A stretch of DNA of 64,000 nucleotides from Mesorhizobium sp. Pch-S (GTDB taxonomy: Bacteria; Pseudomonadota; Alphaproteobacteria; Rhizobiales; Rhizobiaceae): NCBI RefSeq assembly GCF_004136315.1, contig NZ_CP029562.1, positions 310,001 to 374,000 on the forward strand. The letters run 5' to 3'. The notes beneath the pieces were generated by a model, which searched no databases, had not been told where the DNA came from, and saw only the letters and a program-made list of their open reading frames with translations. The position numbers and the translations under genes are program-made. Below, in pieces: positions 8,796 through 19,662 of the stretch. The stretch's first letter is position 1; each line of letters begins with the position of its first letter.

Positions 8796-9548
8796 TCAGG
8801 CCGTCCTTCGGTTCTTGCGAAACCAGACTGCGACGACACCGACGAGCGCTGCCGCGAGACCGTACCAGGTCAGCGCATATTGCAGATGGTTGTTGGGCAG
8901 GTCGACCATGGTGGTGCCGCCAACCGGCAAACCGCCCGGATTGGGTGCCTTTCCGGCATCGACGAAGAAGGGCAGCACCACGGCCCCGGCAGGCAGGCCT
9001 GCTGTGGCAGCCATGGCATCGCGATCCTTCCAATAGAAGATGTTCTTGGCGAGGTCGTTATCCGGCACCATCATCGACGGCTTGCCGCTCAGCGGATTGC
9101 GGGCCAGGCCAGCGACAGTGACCTCACCAGGAATTTCGCCCTCGGCGCGCTTGGTCGGATCCTTCATTTCATAGGGCACGAAACCGCGGTTGACGAAGAC
9201 AAAACGTCCGTCGGTCAATCTCAAGGGCGTGTAGACGCTGTAACCTGTCTGGCCGTCCCAGGTGGTGAAGAAATAACGCTCGCCCTCATGCAGGAACGTG
9301 CCGCTCAGCGTGACAGCGACATAATCGACATCGCCGGAGGCAGCGTACTGCCTCTCGGCGTCAGCCAGTGTCACAGGATTGGCATTCATGCGCTGGTCGA
9401 TCGTCTCGATCAGCTTCTCTTTCCAGGCAAGCCGCTCGACCTGCCAGGTGCCGAGACCAATCAGCACGATGAAAGCAATCAGGCCAAGACCGAGTGCCAG
9501 TGCCTTGCGCGGCGCACTTCCCTGGGCCGAATGGGATGCGGCAGTCAT
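8796..9548 (-). CDS. SURF1 family cytochrome c oxidase assembly protein
   Basis: The 250-residue inner-membrane protein has the SURF1 plan: one transmembrane segment near residues 16-36 (GLGLIAFIVLIGLGTWQVER, with the diagnostic GTWQxxR), a periplasmic domain, and a second segment near 218-240. SURF1 helps insert heme a into subunit I of aa3 oxidases. It overlaps the DUF983 gene by 4 bases, placing it at the end of the oxidase operon. Confidence 0.93.
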   Translation of the reverse strand: MTAASHSAQGSAPRKALALGLGLIAFIVLIGLGTWQVERLAWKEKLIETIDQRMNANPVTLADAERQYAASGDVDYVAVTLSGTFLHEGERYFFTTWDGQTGYSVYTPLRLTDGRFVFVNRGFVPYEMKDPTKRAEGEIPGEVTVAGLARNPLSGKPSMMVPDNDLAKNIFYWKDRDAMAATAGLPAGAVVLPFFVDAGKAPNPGGLPVGGTTMVDLPNNHLQYALTWYGLAAALVGVVAVWFRKNRRTA

Positions 9549-9931
9549 CGTGGCTGGTCCAGCCTGCCTTCAGCGGCCTTGTTGCGATACTGCAAGGTGA
9601 GCAGCACGCCCTTGATGAGCCGCAGCGCCGCCAGACACAGCACCATTGCCAAAGGGATCCAGAGCAGGAAATGCAGCCAGAGCGGCGGCGCAAAAGTGAC
9701 CTCGAGCCACAGCGCCAGACCGACAACGATGAAGCCGATGATGAGAATGACGAAAACGGCCGGTCCGTCACCGGCATCAGCGTAAGAGTAGTCAAGGCCG
9801 CAATTGTAGCAGCACTTGCCGACTGTCAGGAAACCCGAAAACAGGCGCCCTTCTCCGCAGCGCGGGCAGCGCCCCTTCAGGCCGGCCTGGATCGGATCGA
9901 TCGGCGGCCATATCGCCTTGTCTTCACTCAT
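9545..9931 (-). CDS. DUF983 domain membrane protein
   Basis: This 128-residue protein has a zinc-ribbon-like start (GLKGRCPRCGEGRLFSGFL, then CYNCG; four cysteines) followed by two hydrophobic segments at about 55-78 and 84-108. DUF983 proteins are commonly found in alphaproteobacterial oxidase operons between ctaE and SURF1, as here; their biochemical role is not established. The ATG overlap with the SURF1 gene suggests coupling. A role in oxidase assembly is inferred from position only. Confidence 0.88.
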   Translation of the reverse strand: MSEDKAIWPPIDPIQAGLKGRCPRCGEGRLFSGFLTVGKCCYNCGLDYSYADAGDGPAVFVILIIGFIVVGLALWLEVTFAPPLWLHFLLWIPLAMVLCLAALRLIKGVLLTLQYRNKAAEGRLDQPR

Positions 9932-10037
9932 GCCGGTCTTTCTAGAACCTTTCGGGGCCGAGTTGAACGCCCGGTCCGAAAGAAAGAGGCGGCCACGTTG
10001 CCGCAGCCGCCTCCCCTAAAACCCTTATGCGGATCGA

Positions 10038-10925
10038 TCAGTGGCCTTCGATGACCGCGCCCATCGAACCCCAGACATAGATCGAGGCAAACAGGAACAG
10101 CCAGACCACGTCGACGAAGTGCCAGTACCAGGCAGCAGCTTCGAAGCCGAAATGCTGCTTTGGCGTGAAGTCACCCTTCATTGCGCGAACCAGGCAGACC
10201 AGCAGGAAGATGGTGCCGATGATGACGTGGAAACCGTGGAAGCCGGTCGCCATGAAGAAGGTGGCACCGTAGATGGAATCCTTGAAGCCGAACGGAGCGT
10301 GGATGTACTCATAGGCCTGAACCATGGTGAACAGCATGCCGAGGCCAACCGTCAGCACCAGGCCGTTGATGAGACCCTTGCGGTCGCCGTGGATCAGCGA
10401 ATGGTGCGCCCAGGTCACCGTCGTGCCCGACAGGAGCAGGATGACGGTGTTGTAGAGCGGCAGATGGAAGGGGTCGAGCACTTCCATGCCCTTGGGCGGC
10501 CAGACACCGCCGGTGAAGGTGGTGCGCGCCGCCTGGATGGCTTCGTTCGGGAACAGGCTGGCGTCGAAGTAGGCCCAGAACCAGGCGACGAAGAACATCA
10601 CCTCGGAGGCGATGAACATGATCATGCCGTAGCGGAGGTGGAGCGAAACCACCTTGGTGTGGTGCCCCTCATGCGCTTCCTTGATCGTGTCCGACCACCA
10701 GCCATACATCGTATAGAGCACGATGATCAGGCCGATCAGAAGCACCCAGAAGTGTGCCTTGGCAACGTCTACACCGAAGAGGTGGAACGACGTACCCTTG
10801 AGATACTGCATGTAGAAGATGCCACCGAACGCCATGACCAACGCGCCGACGGAACCCAGGAAGGGCCATGGGCTCGGATCAATGATGTGGTAGTCGTGGT
10901 TCGGTTTGGCGTGTCCGTCAGCCAT
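10038..10925 (-). CDS. ctaE: Cytochrome c oxidase subunit III
   Basis: About 295 residues from the ATG at 10925 (an upstream in-frame start at 10994 would overlap ctaG). It is a seven-helix heme-copper oxidase subunit III, with [15 protein letters not shown] in the first loop and the closing segment [17 protein letters not shown], a strong family signature. It lies in the inner membrane and stabilises the catalytic core and the proton entry path. The start is one base after the ctaG stop, so the two are coupled. Confidence 0.97.
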   Translation of the reverse strand: MADGHAKPNHDYHIIDPSPWPFLGSVGALVMAFGGIFYMQYLKGTSFHLFGVDVAKAHFWVLLIGLIIVLYTMYGWWSDTIKEAHEGHHTKVVSLHLRYGMIMFIASEVMFFVAWFWAYFDASLFPNEAIQAARTTFTGGVWPPKGMEVLDPFHLPLYNTVILLLSGTTVTWAHHSLIHGDRKGLINGLVLTVGLGMLFTMVQAYEYIHAPFGFKDSIYGATFFMATGFHGFHVIIGTIFLLVCLVRAMKGDFTPKQHFGFEAAAWYWHFVDVVWLFLFASIYVWGSMGAVIEGH

Positions 10926-10926
10926 G

Positions 10927-11559
10927 TCATCCCCCGAGATTTGCTTCGGTATTGGAAATTGCCTTGCCGCTTTCCTTGGTCCCCACGGCCGCAACCGGCT
11001 TGTTCTTGTCAGCCTGGAACATGGTGTAGGAAAGCGTGATGGTTTTGATGTTCTTCATTTCCGGCACCTTGAGGATGTCCGGATCGACGTAGAAGACGAT
11101 CGGCATGTCGACCGTTTCGCCCGCCTTCAGCGTCTGGTTGGTGAAACAGAAGCATTCAACCTTGTTGAAATAGGCGCCCGCCAGTTCCGGCGTCACGTTG
11201 AAGGTCGCACGGCCGGTCGTCGGCGTGCTGAACTTGTTCGTTGCCTTGTAGGCGACCTGTCTGGTTTCGCCGAGCTTGATGGTGACTTCGCGCTGCACCG
11301 GCTCGAATTCCCATGGAACTCCGGCCGTGTTGGCGTCGAAGCGAACGGTGATTTCGCGGTCGAGCACACGGTTGGAATACTGCGTGGCACGCTGCGTCGT
11401 GCCGCCATACCCGGTGACCTGACAGAACATGGCGTAGAGCGGCACTGCCGCATAAGCCATGCCGACCATGGCACCAAAGAACGCCACGCAACCACCAGCG
11501 ACTGCCAGGTTGGTCTTGCGCTTCTTCTGTTCGGCGGCTGTCTTTTCCAGGTCCATCAT
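10927..11559 (-). CDS. ctaG: Cytochrome c oxidase copper-delivery protein (Cox11 family)
   Basis: About 210 residues. A single N-terminal transmembrane anchor (about 17-38) is followed by a periplasmic beta domain with the Cox11 copper site ECFCF (C136 and C138) and a third conserved Cys near 46 (YAMFCQVTG). It delivers Cu(I) to CuB in subunit I. The start is one of two adjacent ATGs at 11559/11556; the open frame also allows a GTG at 11568 that overlaps the small gene upstream. It lies between the CoxF-like gene and ctaE in the oxidase operon. Confidence 0.95.
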   Translation of the reverse strand: MMDLEKTAAEQKKRKTNLAVAGGCVAFFGAMVGMAYAAVPLYAMFCQVTGYGGTTQRATQYSNRVLDREITVRFDANTAGVPWEFEPVQREVTIKLGETRQVAYKATNKFSTPTTGRATFNVTPELAGAYFNKVECFCFTNQTLKAGETVDMPIVFYVDPDILKVPEMKNIKTITLSYTMFQADKNKPVAAVGTKESGKAISNTEANLGG

Positions 11560-11564
11560 CAACC

Positions 11565-11735
11565 TCACATCGGCCGGTTGATGATGGGCGTGCCGAACTT
11601 CACGATCGTCGCCACGTAGAAGATGACGACCAGCACGCCAAGCGCCACGGCAATCGCAACCGAGCGGCTGCGGCGCGCCTTTTTCTGGCGTTCGGTCAGC
11701 GTGACCAGTTCGAGTTTTTCATCCATTGCACTCAT
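11565..11735 (-). CDS. Small CoxF-like membrane protein of the oxidase operon
   Basis: A 56-residue reading frame was found by translating the gap between ctaB and ctaG. It starts [20 protein letters not shown], continues with a basic stretch (RRSRS) and one hydrophobic helix (about 26-45), and ends NRPM. The ATG overlaps the ctaB stop as ATGA, and the stop TGA lies 5 bases before the ctaG start, so it is tightly packed. Rhizobial oxidase operons carry a short single-helix gene here, often called coxF, of uncertain role. Composition, orientation and coupling all support a real gene; function is inferred from position. Confidence 0.85.
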   Translation of the reverse strand: MSAMDEKLELVTLTERQKKARRSRSVAIAVALGVLVVIFYVATIVKFGTPIINRPM

Positions 11736-12676
11736 GCCCCACCCAGAACCAGAACGCGGGCGACAACGCTATCGGCAAGATAAGCGGCGAAGATGGCGAA
11801 CAGATAAAGCAGCGAATAACCAAACAGCGCCTTGGCCGGCTTCATCACACGATCGCTGTCGGGCATGCGCAGCACACCCCAGGAATACCAGACAAAACCA
11901 ATGCCCAGGAGTACTGCCGGAACGCCGTAGATGGCAGACGTATAGCCGAGCAGCCAGGGCAGCACGCCAATGGGCGCCAGGATGACTGCATAGGCGAAAA
12001 TCTGGCGGCGGGTCGAAGCCTCGCCAGCGACGTTCGGCATCATCGGGATGCCCGCGCGCCCGTAGTCACCCGACTTGAACAGCGCAAGTGCCCAGAAATG
12101 CGGTGGTGTCCACAGGAAGATGATGAGGAAGAGGATAACGCTTTCCAGGCTCACCGCCCCGGTCGCGGCGGCCCAGCCGATGACAGGCGGGAAAGCGCCC
12201 GCCGCCCCACCGATGACAATGTTCTGCGGCGTCCAGCGCTTCAGCCACATCGTGTAGATGACGGCGTAGAAGAAGATCGTGAAGGCGAGAAGCGCAGCTG
12301 ACAGCCAGTTCACGAGCACGCCTAGCGTCATCACCGACAGCGCCGACAACACCAGGCCGAAGCTCAGCGCCTCGCCGGGCAAGACGCGTCCGGATGGGAT
12401 CGGGCGGCTGGCGGTACGGGTCATGACGGCATCGATGTCGGCATCGTACCACATGTTGAGCGCGCCCGATGCACCAGCACCGATGGCGATCGCCAGAATG
12501 GCGATGACGGCGATCAACGGGTTCATGGTGACCGGAGCCGCCACCAGGCCGACAAAGGCGGTGAAGACCACCAGCGACATCACACGCGGCTTGAGCAGCG
12601 CAAAATAGTCGCCCGCTGTCGCCTCCGACATGCGGGAGCCCACTTGCTCCATGTGTGAATTGTCAACCAGGGCCAT
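11732..12676 (-). CDS. ctaB: Heme O synthase (protoheme IX farnesyltransferase)
   Basis: About 314 residues, of the UbiA prenyltransferase superfamily with nine or so membrane helices. The prenyl-diphosphate/metal motif N74-x3-D78-x3-D82 (NMWYDADID) is clear, followed by [10 protein letters not shown]. It farnesylates heme b to heme o, the precursor of heme a for the aa3 oxidase. The open frame extends upstream into ctaD, so the start must be internal; ATGs at 12694 and 12676 are both possible, and 12676 (MALVDN...) is taken. It ends in an ATGA overlap with the CoxF-like gene. Confidence 0.94.
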   Translation of the reverse strand: MALVDNSHMEQVGSRMSEATAGDYFALLKPRVMSLVVFTAFVGLVAAPVTMNPLIAVIAILAIAIGAGASGALNMWYDADIDAVMTRTASRPIPSGRVLPGEALSFGLVLSALSVMTLGVLVNWLSAALLAFTIFFYAVIYTMWLKRWTPQNIVIGGAAGAFPPVIGWAAATGAVSLESVILFLIIFLWTPPHFWALALFKSGDYGRAGIPMMPNVAGEASTRRQIFAYAVILAPIGVLPWLLGYTSAIYGVPAVLLGIGFVWYSWGVLRMPDSDRVMKPAKALFGYSLLYLFAIFAAYLADSVVARVLVLGGA

Positions 12677-12708
12677 TGCGTACTTGAAGTCCATTCCGTT
12701 TGGCCAAA

Positions 12709-12729
12709 ACCGCCGGCCGGGCCGGCGGT
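12709..12729. terminator. GC hairpin between ctaD and ctaB
   Basis: ACCGCCGGC / GCCGGCGGT makes a 9-bp stem with a 3-base loop in the 70-base gap between the two oxidase genes. There is no U tract, so it may attenuate or stabilise the upstream message rather than fully terminate. Confidence 0.5.
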
Positions 12730-12749
12730 CTCGATCGTTCAATGCTGCC

Positions 12750-14414
<1,665 letters not shown>

Positions 14415-14437
14415 CTATCCTTGTTTCGACCGCGGCA

Positions 14438-15316
14438 TCAGTTGCCGGCGGACGCAACCTTGTTGGTACCATCGACCTCGGCCATCAGTGCCTTGTTGGC
14501 ACCCGGGAGGTCGGTCTTGGCCGCAGCCAGCCAAGTATCATATTGCTTTTCCGATACGACGCGCACGGCGATCGGCATGAAGGCATGGTCCTTGCCGCAC
14601 AGTTCCGAGCACTGACCGTAATAGAGGCCTTCCTTCTCGGCCTTGAACCAGGTCTCGTTGATGCGCCCCGGAACGGCGTCGACCTTGATGCCGAAGGCCG
14701 GCACGGCATAGGCATGGATCACGTCGGCACCGGTCACGAGAACGCGCACGACGACACCGACCGGAACGACCAGTTCGTTGTCGACCGCCAGGAGACGCGG
14801 ATATTTGCCCTTGTCTTCCTTGCCGAGACCCGCGCGATCAGCATCGGCCAGGATTGCCGAGTTGAAGGAGAACGGCTGCTCGAACTGATACTCGTAGTCC
14901 CAGTTCCACTGGTTGCCAGTGGCCTTGACCGTGAGCTTCGGCTCTTCCGGCGGGCTGTACTGCGCGGTCAGGAGCTGAAAGGACGGAATGGCGATGGCCA
15001 GCAGCACCAGGACCGGCCCCAGCGTCCAGGCCACCTCGATCATCGTGTTGTGACTGGTCTTCGACGGCGTCGGATTGACGCTCGCGCGGAACTTCAGGAT
15101 GCACCACGCCAGCAGGAAGAGCACGAACAGCGTGATCGGCACGATGAACCAGAGCGTATAACGCTCGAACCAGACGATCTGGCTCATGATGTTTGTCGCC
15201 GCTGGCTGGAAGGTCATCTCCCAATCACGCGGCTGATCGGCCTGGGCAGCAGACCCGGCGAAAAACATGAATGCGGCACCAGCGCCAGCAAGGAACTTCT
15301 TCATCGCCCTCTTCAT
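14438..15316 (-). CDS. ctaC: Cytochrome c oxidase subunit II
   Basis: 292 residues with a signal peptide (cleavage probably after AAQA, near 26), two transmembrane helices (about 47-75 and 92-115) and a periplasmic cupredoxin domain. The CuA ligands are H201, C236, E238, C240, H244 and M247 (the last five in QCSELCGKDHAFM). It accepts electrons from cytochrome c. The ATG at 15316 follows GGGAG. This is the first gene of the oxidase operon; its promoter should lie in the 353-base gap upstream. Confidence 0.97.
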   Translation of the reverse strand: MKRAMKKFLAGAGAAFMFFAGSAAQADQPRDWEMTFQPAATNIMSQIVWFERYTLWFIVPITLFVLFLLAWCILKFRASVNPTPSKTSHNTMIEVAWTLGPVLVLLAIAIPSFQLLTAQYSPPEEPKLTVKATGNQWNWDYEYQFEQPFSFNSAILADADRAGLGKEDKGKYPRLLAVDNELVVPVGVVVRVLVTGADVIHAYAVPAFGIKVDAVPGRINETWFKAEKEGLYYGQCSELCGKDHAFMPIAVRVVSEKQYDTWLAAAKTDLPGANKALMAEVDGTNKVASAGN

Positions 15317-15669
15317 CTCCCAGTCCCCGTCCTGCGATCAGGTGGCAGGAATACGATATAACGCCGGGACAGGGAATCCCGGACGGTCCAGATTGGTTCA
15401 AACCATACTCTCTTTCCCGCCGCAAGAAAGGAGCGGGTAAAACCATGCGGCATTTTTGCGCGCGCCTTGATTGATCGCGCTTGCATGCATAGGCGCCACG
15501 ACAATCAAGCTGCTGTCGCATGACCATGGCAGAGACAATCGCGGCAAATTGAGCTATTTGCGCTGGAAAATCGTATTGTTGCCGCAGTTGAAAGGGATTG
15601 CGCGTCGCCCTCACGCTTTTCCTTAGCGGTGCCGGGGCTTAAAGTGGCGTGATTCGGAATGGAGCCGAC
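15317..15669. other. Intergenic region between ctaC and the IalB-family gene
   Basis: No credible gene was found in this 353-base divergent gap. It should contain the ctaC operon promoter (minus) and the IalB-family promoter (plus). A short GC hairpin, CCGGGA CAGGGAA TCCCGG (about 15364-15382), lies in the ctaC leader. No tRNA, riboswitch or long repeat was recognised. Confidence 0.5.
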
Positions 15670-16191
15670 ATGAACTCTTGGGTTTCGAGAACCTTGGCGA
15701 AGGTCATCTTTCTCGCCGCCCTTGCCGGAGCCGGACAGGCGATGGCTGCAGCACAGCAGCCGAGCGGCAATGTGAAGTCCACGCACGGCGCCTGGTCGAT
15801 CATCTGCGACACGCCTGCCGGCGCGACGTCCGAACAATGCGTGATGATGCAGAACGTGGTGGCCGAGGATCGGCCCGAGATGGGCCTTTCGGTCGTCGTG
15901 CTGCGCACAGCCGACAACAAGGCCGAAATCCTGCGCGTGCTGGCGCCGCTCGGCGTCCTGCTCCCCAACGGCCTTGGTCTCAACGTCGACGGCAAGGATA
16001 TCGGCCGCGCTTACTTCGTGCGCTGCTTCCAGGACGGCTGTTATGCCGAGGTGATCCTGGAAAAGCCGTTACTTGAAACGCTGAAGAGCGGCAAGGCCGC
16101 CACCTTCATCGTCTTCCAGACGCCGGAAGAAGGCATCGGCATTCCCGTCGACCTCAAGGGTTTCGCCGACGGCTTCAACGCCCTGCCCTGA
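15670..16191 (+). CDS. Invasion associated locus B (IalB) family protein
   Basis: The 173-residue secreted protein has a signal peptide of about 25 residues (hydrophobic VIFLAALAGAGQAMA). The mature part starts with a THGAWSIICDTPAG block, with later Cys residues in EQCVMM, VRCFQDGCYAEV, the pattern of the IalB family common in Hyphomicrobiales. The family is named from Bartonella erythrocyte invasion; in environmental relatives the role is unknown, so no virulence function is implied. The ATG at 15670 follows GGAGCCGAC. It is divergent from ctaC and upstream of tldD. Confidence 0.88.
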   Translation: MNSWVSRTLAKVIFLAALAGAGQAMAAAQQPSGNVKSTHGAWSIICDTPAGATSEQCVMMQNVVAEDRPEMGLSVVVLRTADNKAEILRVLAPLGVLLPNGLGLNVDGKDIGRAYFVRCFQDGCYAEVILEKPLLETLKSGKAATFIVFQTPEEGIGIPVDLKGFADGFNALP

Positions 16192-16270
16192 CGATCATCA
16201 CGGCCGCGCATTGCCGAACGGCGCCCCGGCGCCTACATCGGGACCAACAGTTCTTTCAAGGATGCGCGCC

Positions 16271-17682
16271 ATGAGCAGCCTCATCAGCCGATTCGACATT
16301 TCCGAAGAGCGGATCAAGAAGATCGTCGCGGATACCATCAAGGGTGCCGATGACGGCGAACTCTTCCTCGAATACAGCGAAAGCGAAGCGCTGATGTTCG
16401 ACAATGGCCGGCTGAAGACAGCCAATTTCAACACCGACCAGGGTTTCGGACTGCGCGTCGTCGCCGGCGAAGCCAGTGGCTACGCTCATGCCGGCGATCT
16501 TTCGGAAGCTGCACTGCAACGCGCCGCCGGCGCGGTTGCCACGGTGAAGGCCGGTTATTCGGGCACCCTGGCCGATGCACCGCCGCGCACCAACCGCCGT
16601 CTCTACGGCGACGAGAACCCGATCCCCTCGCCCGGCTTCGAAGCCAAGGCGAAGCTGCTGCAGGAGATCGATGCCTGGACGCGCGCCGAGGATCCGCGCG
16701 TGCGGCAGGTGACCGCGGCGCTCGCGGCGTCCTGGCAGCAGGTCGAGATCCTGCGCGCCGACGGGCAGCTGGTGCGCGATATCCGGCCGCTCGTACGCCT
16801 CAACATCTCGGTCATGGTCGGTGACGGCGACCGGCAGGAGACAGGCTCTTACGGCATGGGCGGCCGCACCGGTTTCGGCGAGTTCCTCGTGGAGCACAGC
16901 TGGAAACACGCCGCCAAGGAGGCGCTGCGCCAGGCATTGGTCAATCTCGAGGCAATTCCGGCGCCGGCCGGAACGTTCGACATCGTCCTGTCGAGCGGCT
17001 GGCCGGGTGTCATGCTGCACGAAGCGGTCGGGCATGGACTGGAAGGCGACTTCAACCGCAAGAAGACGTCGGCTTTCGCAGGCCTTCTCGGCCAGCAGGT
17101 CGCCGCCAAAGGCGTGACCGTCGTCGATGATGGCACCATCGCCGAGCGACGCGGCTCGCTGACCGTGGACGACGAAGGCACTCCGACGAACCGTACCGTG
17201 CTGATCGAAGACGGCAAGCTGGTGGGTTACATGCAGGATCGCCAGAACGCACGACTGATGGGCATGGCCGCCACCGGCAATGGCAGGCGCGAATCCTACG
17301 CCCACCAGCCAATGCCGCGCATGACCAACACCTACATGACCGCCGGCGACCACACGCCGGAAGAGATCATCGCTTCAGTGAAGAAAGGCATCTATGCCGT
17401 TTCCTTCGGCGGCGGCCAGGTCGACATCACCTCGGGCAAGTTCGTGTTCGGCTGCACCGAGGCCTATATGATCGAGGACGGCAAGGTCACGCAGCCGATC
17501 AAGGGCGCGATGCTGATCGGCAACGGTCCGGATGCGATGCATCGCGTCACCATGGTCGGCAACGACATGAAGCTGGATACCGGCATCGGCTGTGCGGCAA
17601 GGCCGGCCAGGGCGTGCCGGTCGGTGTCGGCCAGCCACACCTGCGCATGAACCAGATGACGGTCGGCGGCACGCAGGTCTAG
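16271..17682 (+). CDS. tldD: Metalloprotease TldD, with a 3' frameshift
   Basis: TldD, with TldE, forms a zinc protease that degrades unfolded peptides and matures microcins and modified peptides. The metal motif HEAVGHGLE is present in the middle of the protein. The start ATG at 16271 has CAAGGA 8 bases upstream. Near base 17591 the frame is broken: the family C-terminus (cysteine, then GKAGQGVPVGVGQP, then TVGGT) is encoded one frame over and ends at TAG 17680-17682. In the uninterrupted frame the product would stop at 17650 with about 20 unrelated residues. A single missing base, around an expected ATG codon after GIG, explains it; this is either a real mutation or a sequencing error. Confidence 0.9.
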
Positions 17683-17703
17683 CCACCGGCCAATCAGTCG
17701 ATC

Positions 17704-18411
17704 ATGCCCGCATACAAATCCATCGTCATCCTCACCGGCGCCGGGATCTCGGCGGAATCGGGCGTCGATACTTTTCGCGACAAGGATGGCATCTGGTCCA
17801 GGGTCGACTATCGCGACGTGGCAACGCCGGAAGGCTTCATTCGTGATGCCGCCAGGGTGCATGAATTCTACAATCAGCGCCGGCGCGGCATGGCCACGGT
17901 GAACCCGAATGCCGCCCATGCCGCGCTGGCACGGCTGGAGCGCGAGTTTTCAGGTTCCGTCCTGCTGGTCACGCAGAACATCGATGACCTGCATGAACGA
18001 GCAGGCTCGACCAATCTGATCCACATGCATGGCGAACTCGGCAAGGCGCTGTGCCAGGCCTGCGAGCAGCGCTCGGCCTGGTCGAAGGACATGTCCGCGC
18101 TGTCGCAATGCCCCGCCTGTGGCGCTGTCGGCTATCTGCGTCCCGACGTCGTCTGGTTCGGCGAGATGCCCTACCAGATGGAACGCATCTATGCCGCGCT
18201 GGCAGGCTGCGACCTGTTCCTCTCGATCGGCACCAGCGGCAATGTCTATCCGGCGGCTGGCTTCGTCGAGGAGGCACGGCTCCATGGCGCGCACACGGTC
18301 GAGCTGAACCTCGAACCGTCGGATGGCCACAGCAGCTTCAATGAGGCCGTTCTCGGCAAGGCGACCGAAATCGTTCCAGCCTTTGTCGATGGAATGCTTT
18401 CTGCTCGCTGA
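17704..18411 (+). CDS. cobB: NAD-dependent protein deacylase (sirtuin, class III)
   Basis: This 235-residue sirtuin removes acyl groups from lysine using NAD. It has GAGISAESGV (NAD site), TQNIDDLHERAG, catalytic H109 (IHMHGEL) and a zinc finger of C117, C120, C136 and C139. Y56 and R59 in HEFYNQRRR match the Tyr-x-x-Arg pair that marks class III (SIRT5/CobB-type) enzymes, which prefer succinyl and malonyl lysines. The start ATG at 17704 is 21 bases after the repaired tldD stop. It converges with the RNA methyltransferase gene, leaving 9 bases between stops. Confidence 0.94.
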   Translation: MPAYKSIVILTGAGISAESGVDTFRDKDGIWSRVDYRDVATPEGFIRDAARVHEFYNQRRRGMATVNPNAAHAALARLEREFSGSVLLVTQNIDDLHERAGSTNLIHMHGELGKALCQACEQRSAWSKDMSALSQCPACGAVGYLRPDVVWFGEMPYQMERIYAALAGCDLFLSIGTSGNVYPAAGFVEEARLHGAHTVELNLEPSDGHSSFNEAVLGKATEIVPAFVDGMLSAR

Positions 18412-18420
18412 CGAACGCTT

Positions 18421-19662
18421 TCAGCGCCGCTTCCTCGGCTTCTCCAGCAGCGCCACCGCCTCGACATGCGGAGACCACAGGAACTGGTCGATCGGGGTCA
18501 CGCTCTTCAATTGATAGCCACCGTCGATGAGAATGCGCAGGTCGCGCGCCAGCGTGACGGGGTTGCAGGAAACAGCAGCGACGAAAGGCACGTCCGAGCG
18601 GGCGATCTGCCTGGACTGATCTTCGGCACCGGCGCGCGGCGGGTCGAATACGACGGCGTCAAAGGCTGCCAGTTCCTTGAATGTCAGCGGCCGACGATCG
18701 AGATCGCGACGTTCGACAGTCACGCGCTTCAATCCGCCGGCAAAACGAAAGCCGCGATCGAGCGCGGCGAGCGCCGGCCCGTCGTTTTCAACCGCAAGAA
18801 CCTCGGCGTTGGCTGCAAGCCTCAGCGCAAAGGTTCCACATCCTGAAAACAGATCAGCGACCCTTTTCGCCTTGCGCACATGCGCAGTCACGAGGGCCGC
18901 CATCGCATTCTCAGCCTCGGCCACAGCCTGCACGAAAGCGCCCGGCGGCGGCGTGACAGTCGCCGAGCCGAAGACGAGTGTCGGCTTGACCGCTTCGACG
19001 ATGATCTCGCCATCGATGGAGAGCCTGGCGAGACCGGATTTTATGACGAAATCCGTGGCGGCGCGGCGGATCGCTTCGGTGGGCTTGCCGCAATCGGCAG
19101 CCGCGACGTCCAGTCCCGACGCCGTGGCGGTGACCAGGAAGCGGAATGGCTTCGATGTGTTGGCGACGATGCTGGCAAGGTGCCGCAAGACGCTTGCTGA
19201 CCCGACGATGGTCGGCAGCAGCACCGGGCATTCTTCGATATCGACAAGGATGTTGGAGAAAGCCTGATTGTAGCCCAGATGCAACCCGGTATCGGTGTTG
19301 CGTGCGGTGAAAGCGGCGCGGCGACGGCTGTGCGGCGTGCAGGCAACGAGGTCGGCCACTCCGGCTTCGACGCCCCTCGCCTTCAGCGCATGGACGACAA
19401 GGCCGCGCTTCCAGGCGCGATAAGCCCCGTCTTCGAGATGCTGGATGGCGCAACCGCCGCATTCGGTGAAATGCCTGCAAGCCGGCTTGATCCGCTCGGG
19501 CGAAGGCTCCAGCACGGCGAGCAGTTGCGCGCGATCCCGCTCACGTGCAGCGGTCACCACCTCGCCCGGCAGCGCAAAAGGGACAAAGACGTGGCCGCCA
19601 TCGGCATCGACGACGCCGTCGCCCTGCGCGCCGAGCCTTGCGATCTGATAACGCGTGCTCAT
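18421..19662 (-). CDS. Class I SAM RNA (uracil-5-)methyltransferase, TrmA/RlmD family
   Basis: 413 residues. Iron-sulfur cysteines are at C62, C68, C71 (CRHFTECGGC) and C145 (EECPVL), as in RlmD-type enzymes. The SAM-binding motif is VADLFSGCGTFAL, and the catalytic cysteine region is AAVSCNPVTLARD near residue 370. These enzymes make 5-methyluridine in 23S rRNA or tRNA; which RNA is used cannot be told from sequence. The ATG overlaps the tlyA stop by 4 bases, so the two RNA-modifying genes are coupled. Confidence 0.91.
   Translation of the reverse strand: MSTRYQIARLGAQGDGVVDADGGHVFVPFALPGEVVTAARERDRAQLLAVLEPSPERIKPACRHFTECGGCAIQHLEDGAYRAWKRGLVVHALKARGVEAGVADLVACTPHSRRRAAFTARNTDTGLHLGYNQAFSNILVDIEECPVLLPTIVGSASVLRHLASIVANTSKPFRFLVTATASGLDVAAADCGKPTEAIRRAATDFVIKSGLARLSIDGEIIVEAVKPTLVFGSATVTPPPGAFVQAVAEAENAMAALVTAHVRKAKRVADLFSGCGTFALRLAANAEVLAVENDGPALAALDRGFRFAGGLKRVTVERRDLDRRPLTFKELAAFDAVVFDPPRAGAEDQSRQIARSDVPFVAAVSCNPVTLARDLRILIDGGYQLKSVTPIDQFLWSPHVEAVALLEKPRKRR

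Noticed and set aside
15317..15669. Possible small RNA or riboswitch upstream of ctaC
   Set aside because: Only one short GC hairpin was seen; no conserved riboswitch blocks or tRNA-like structure.
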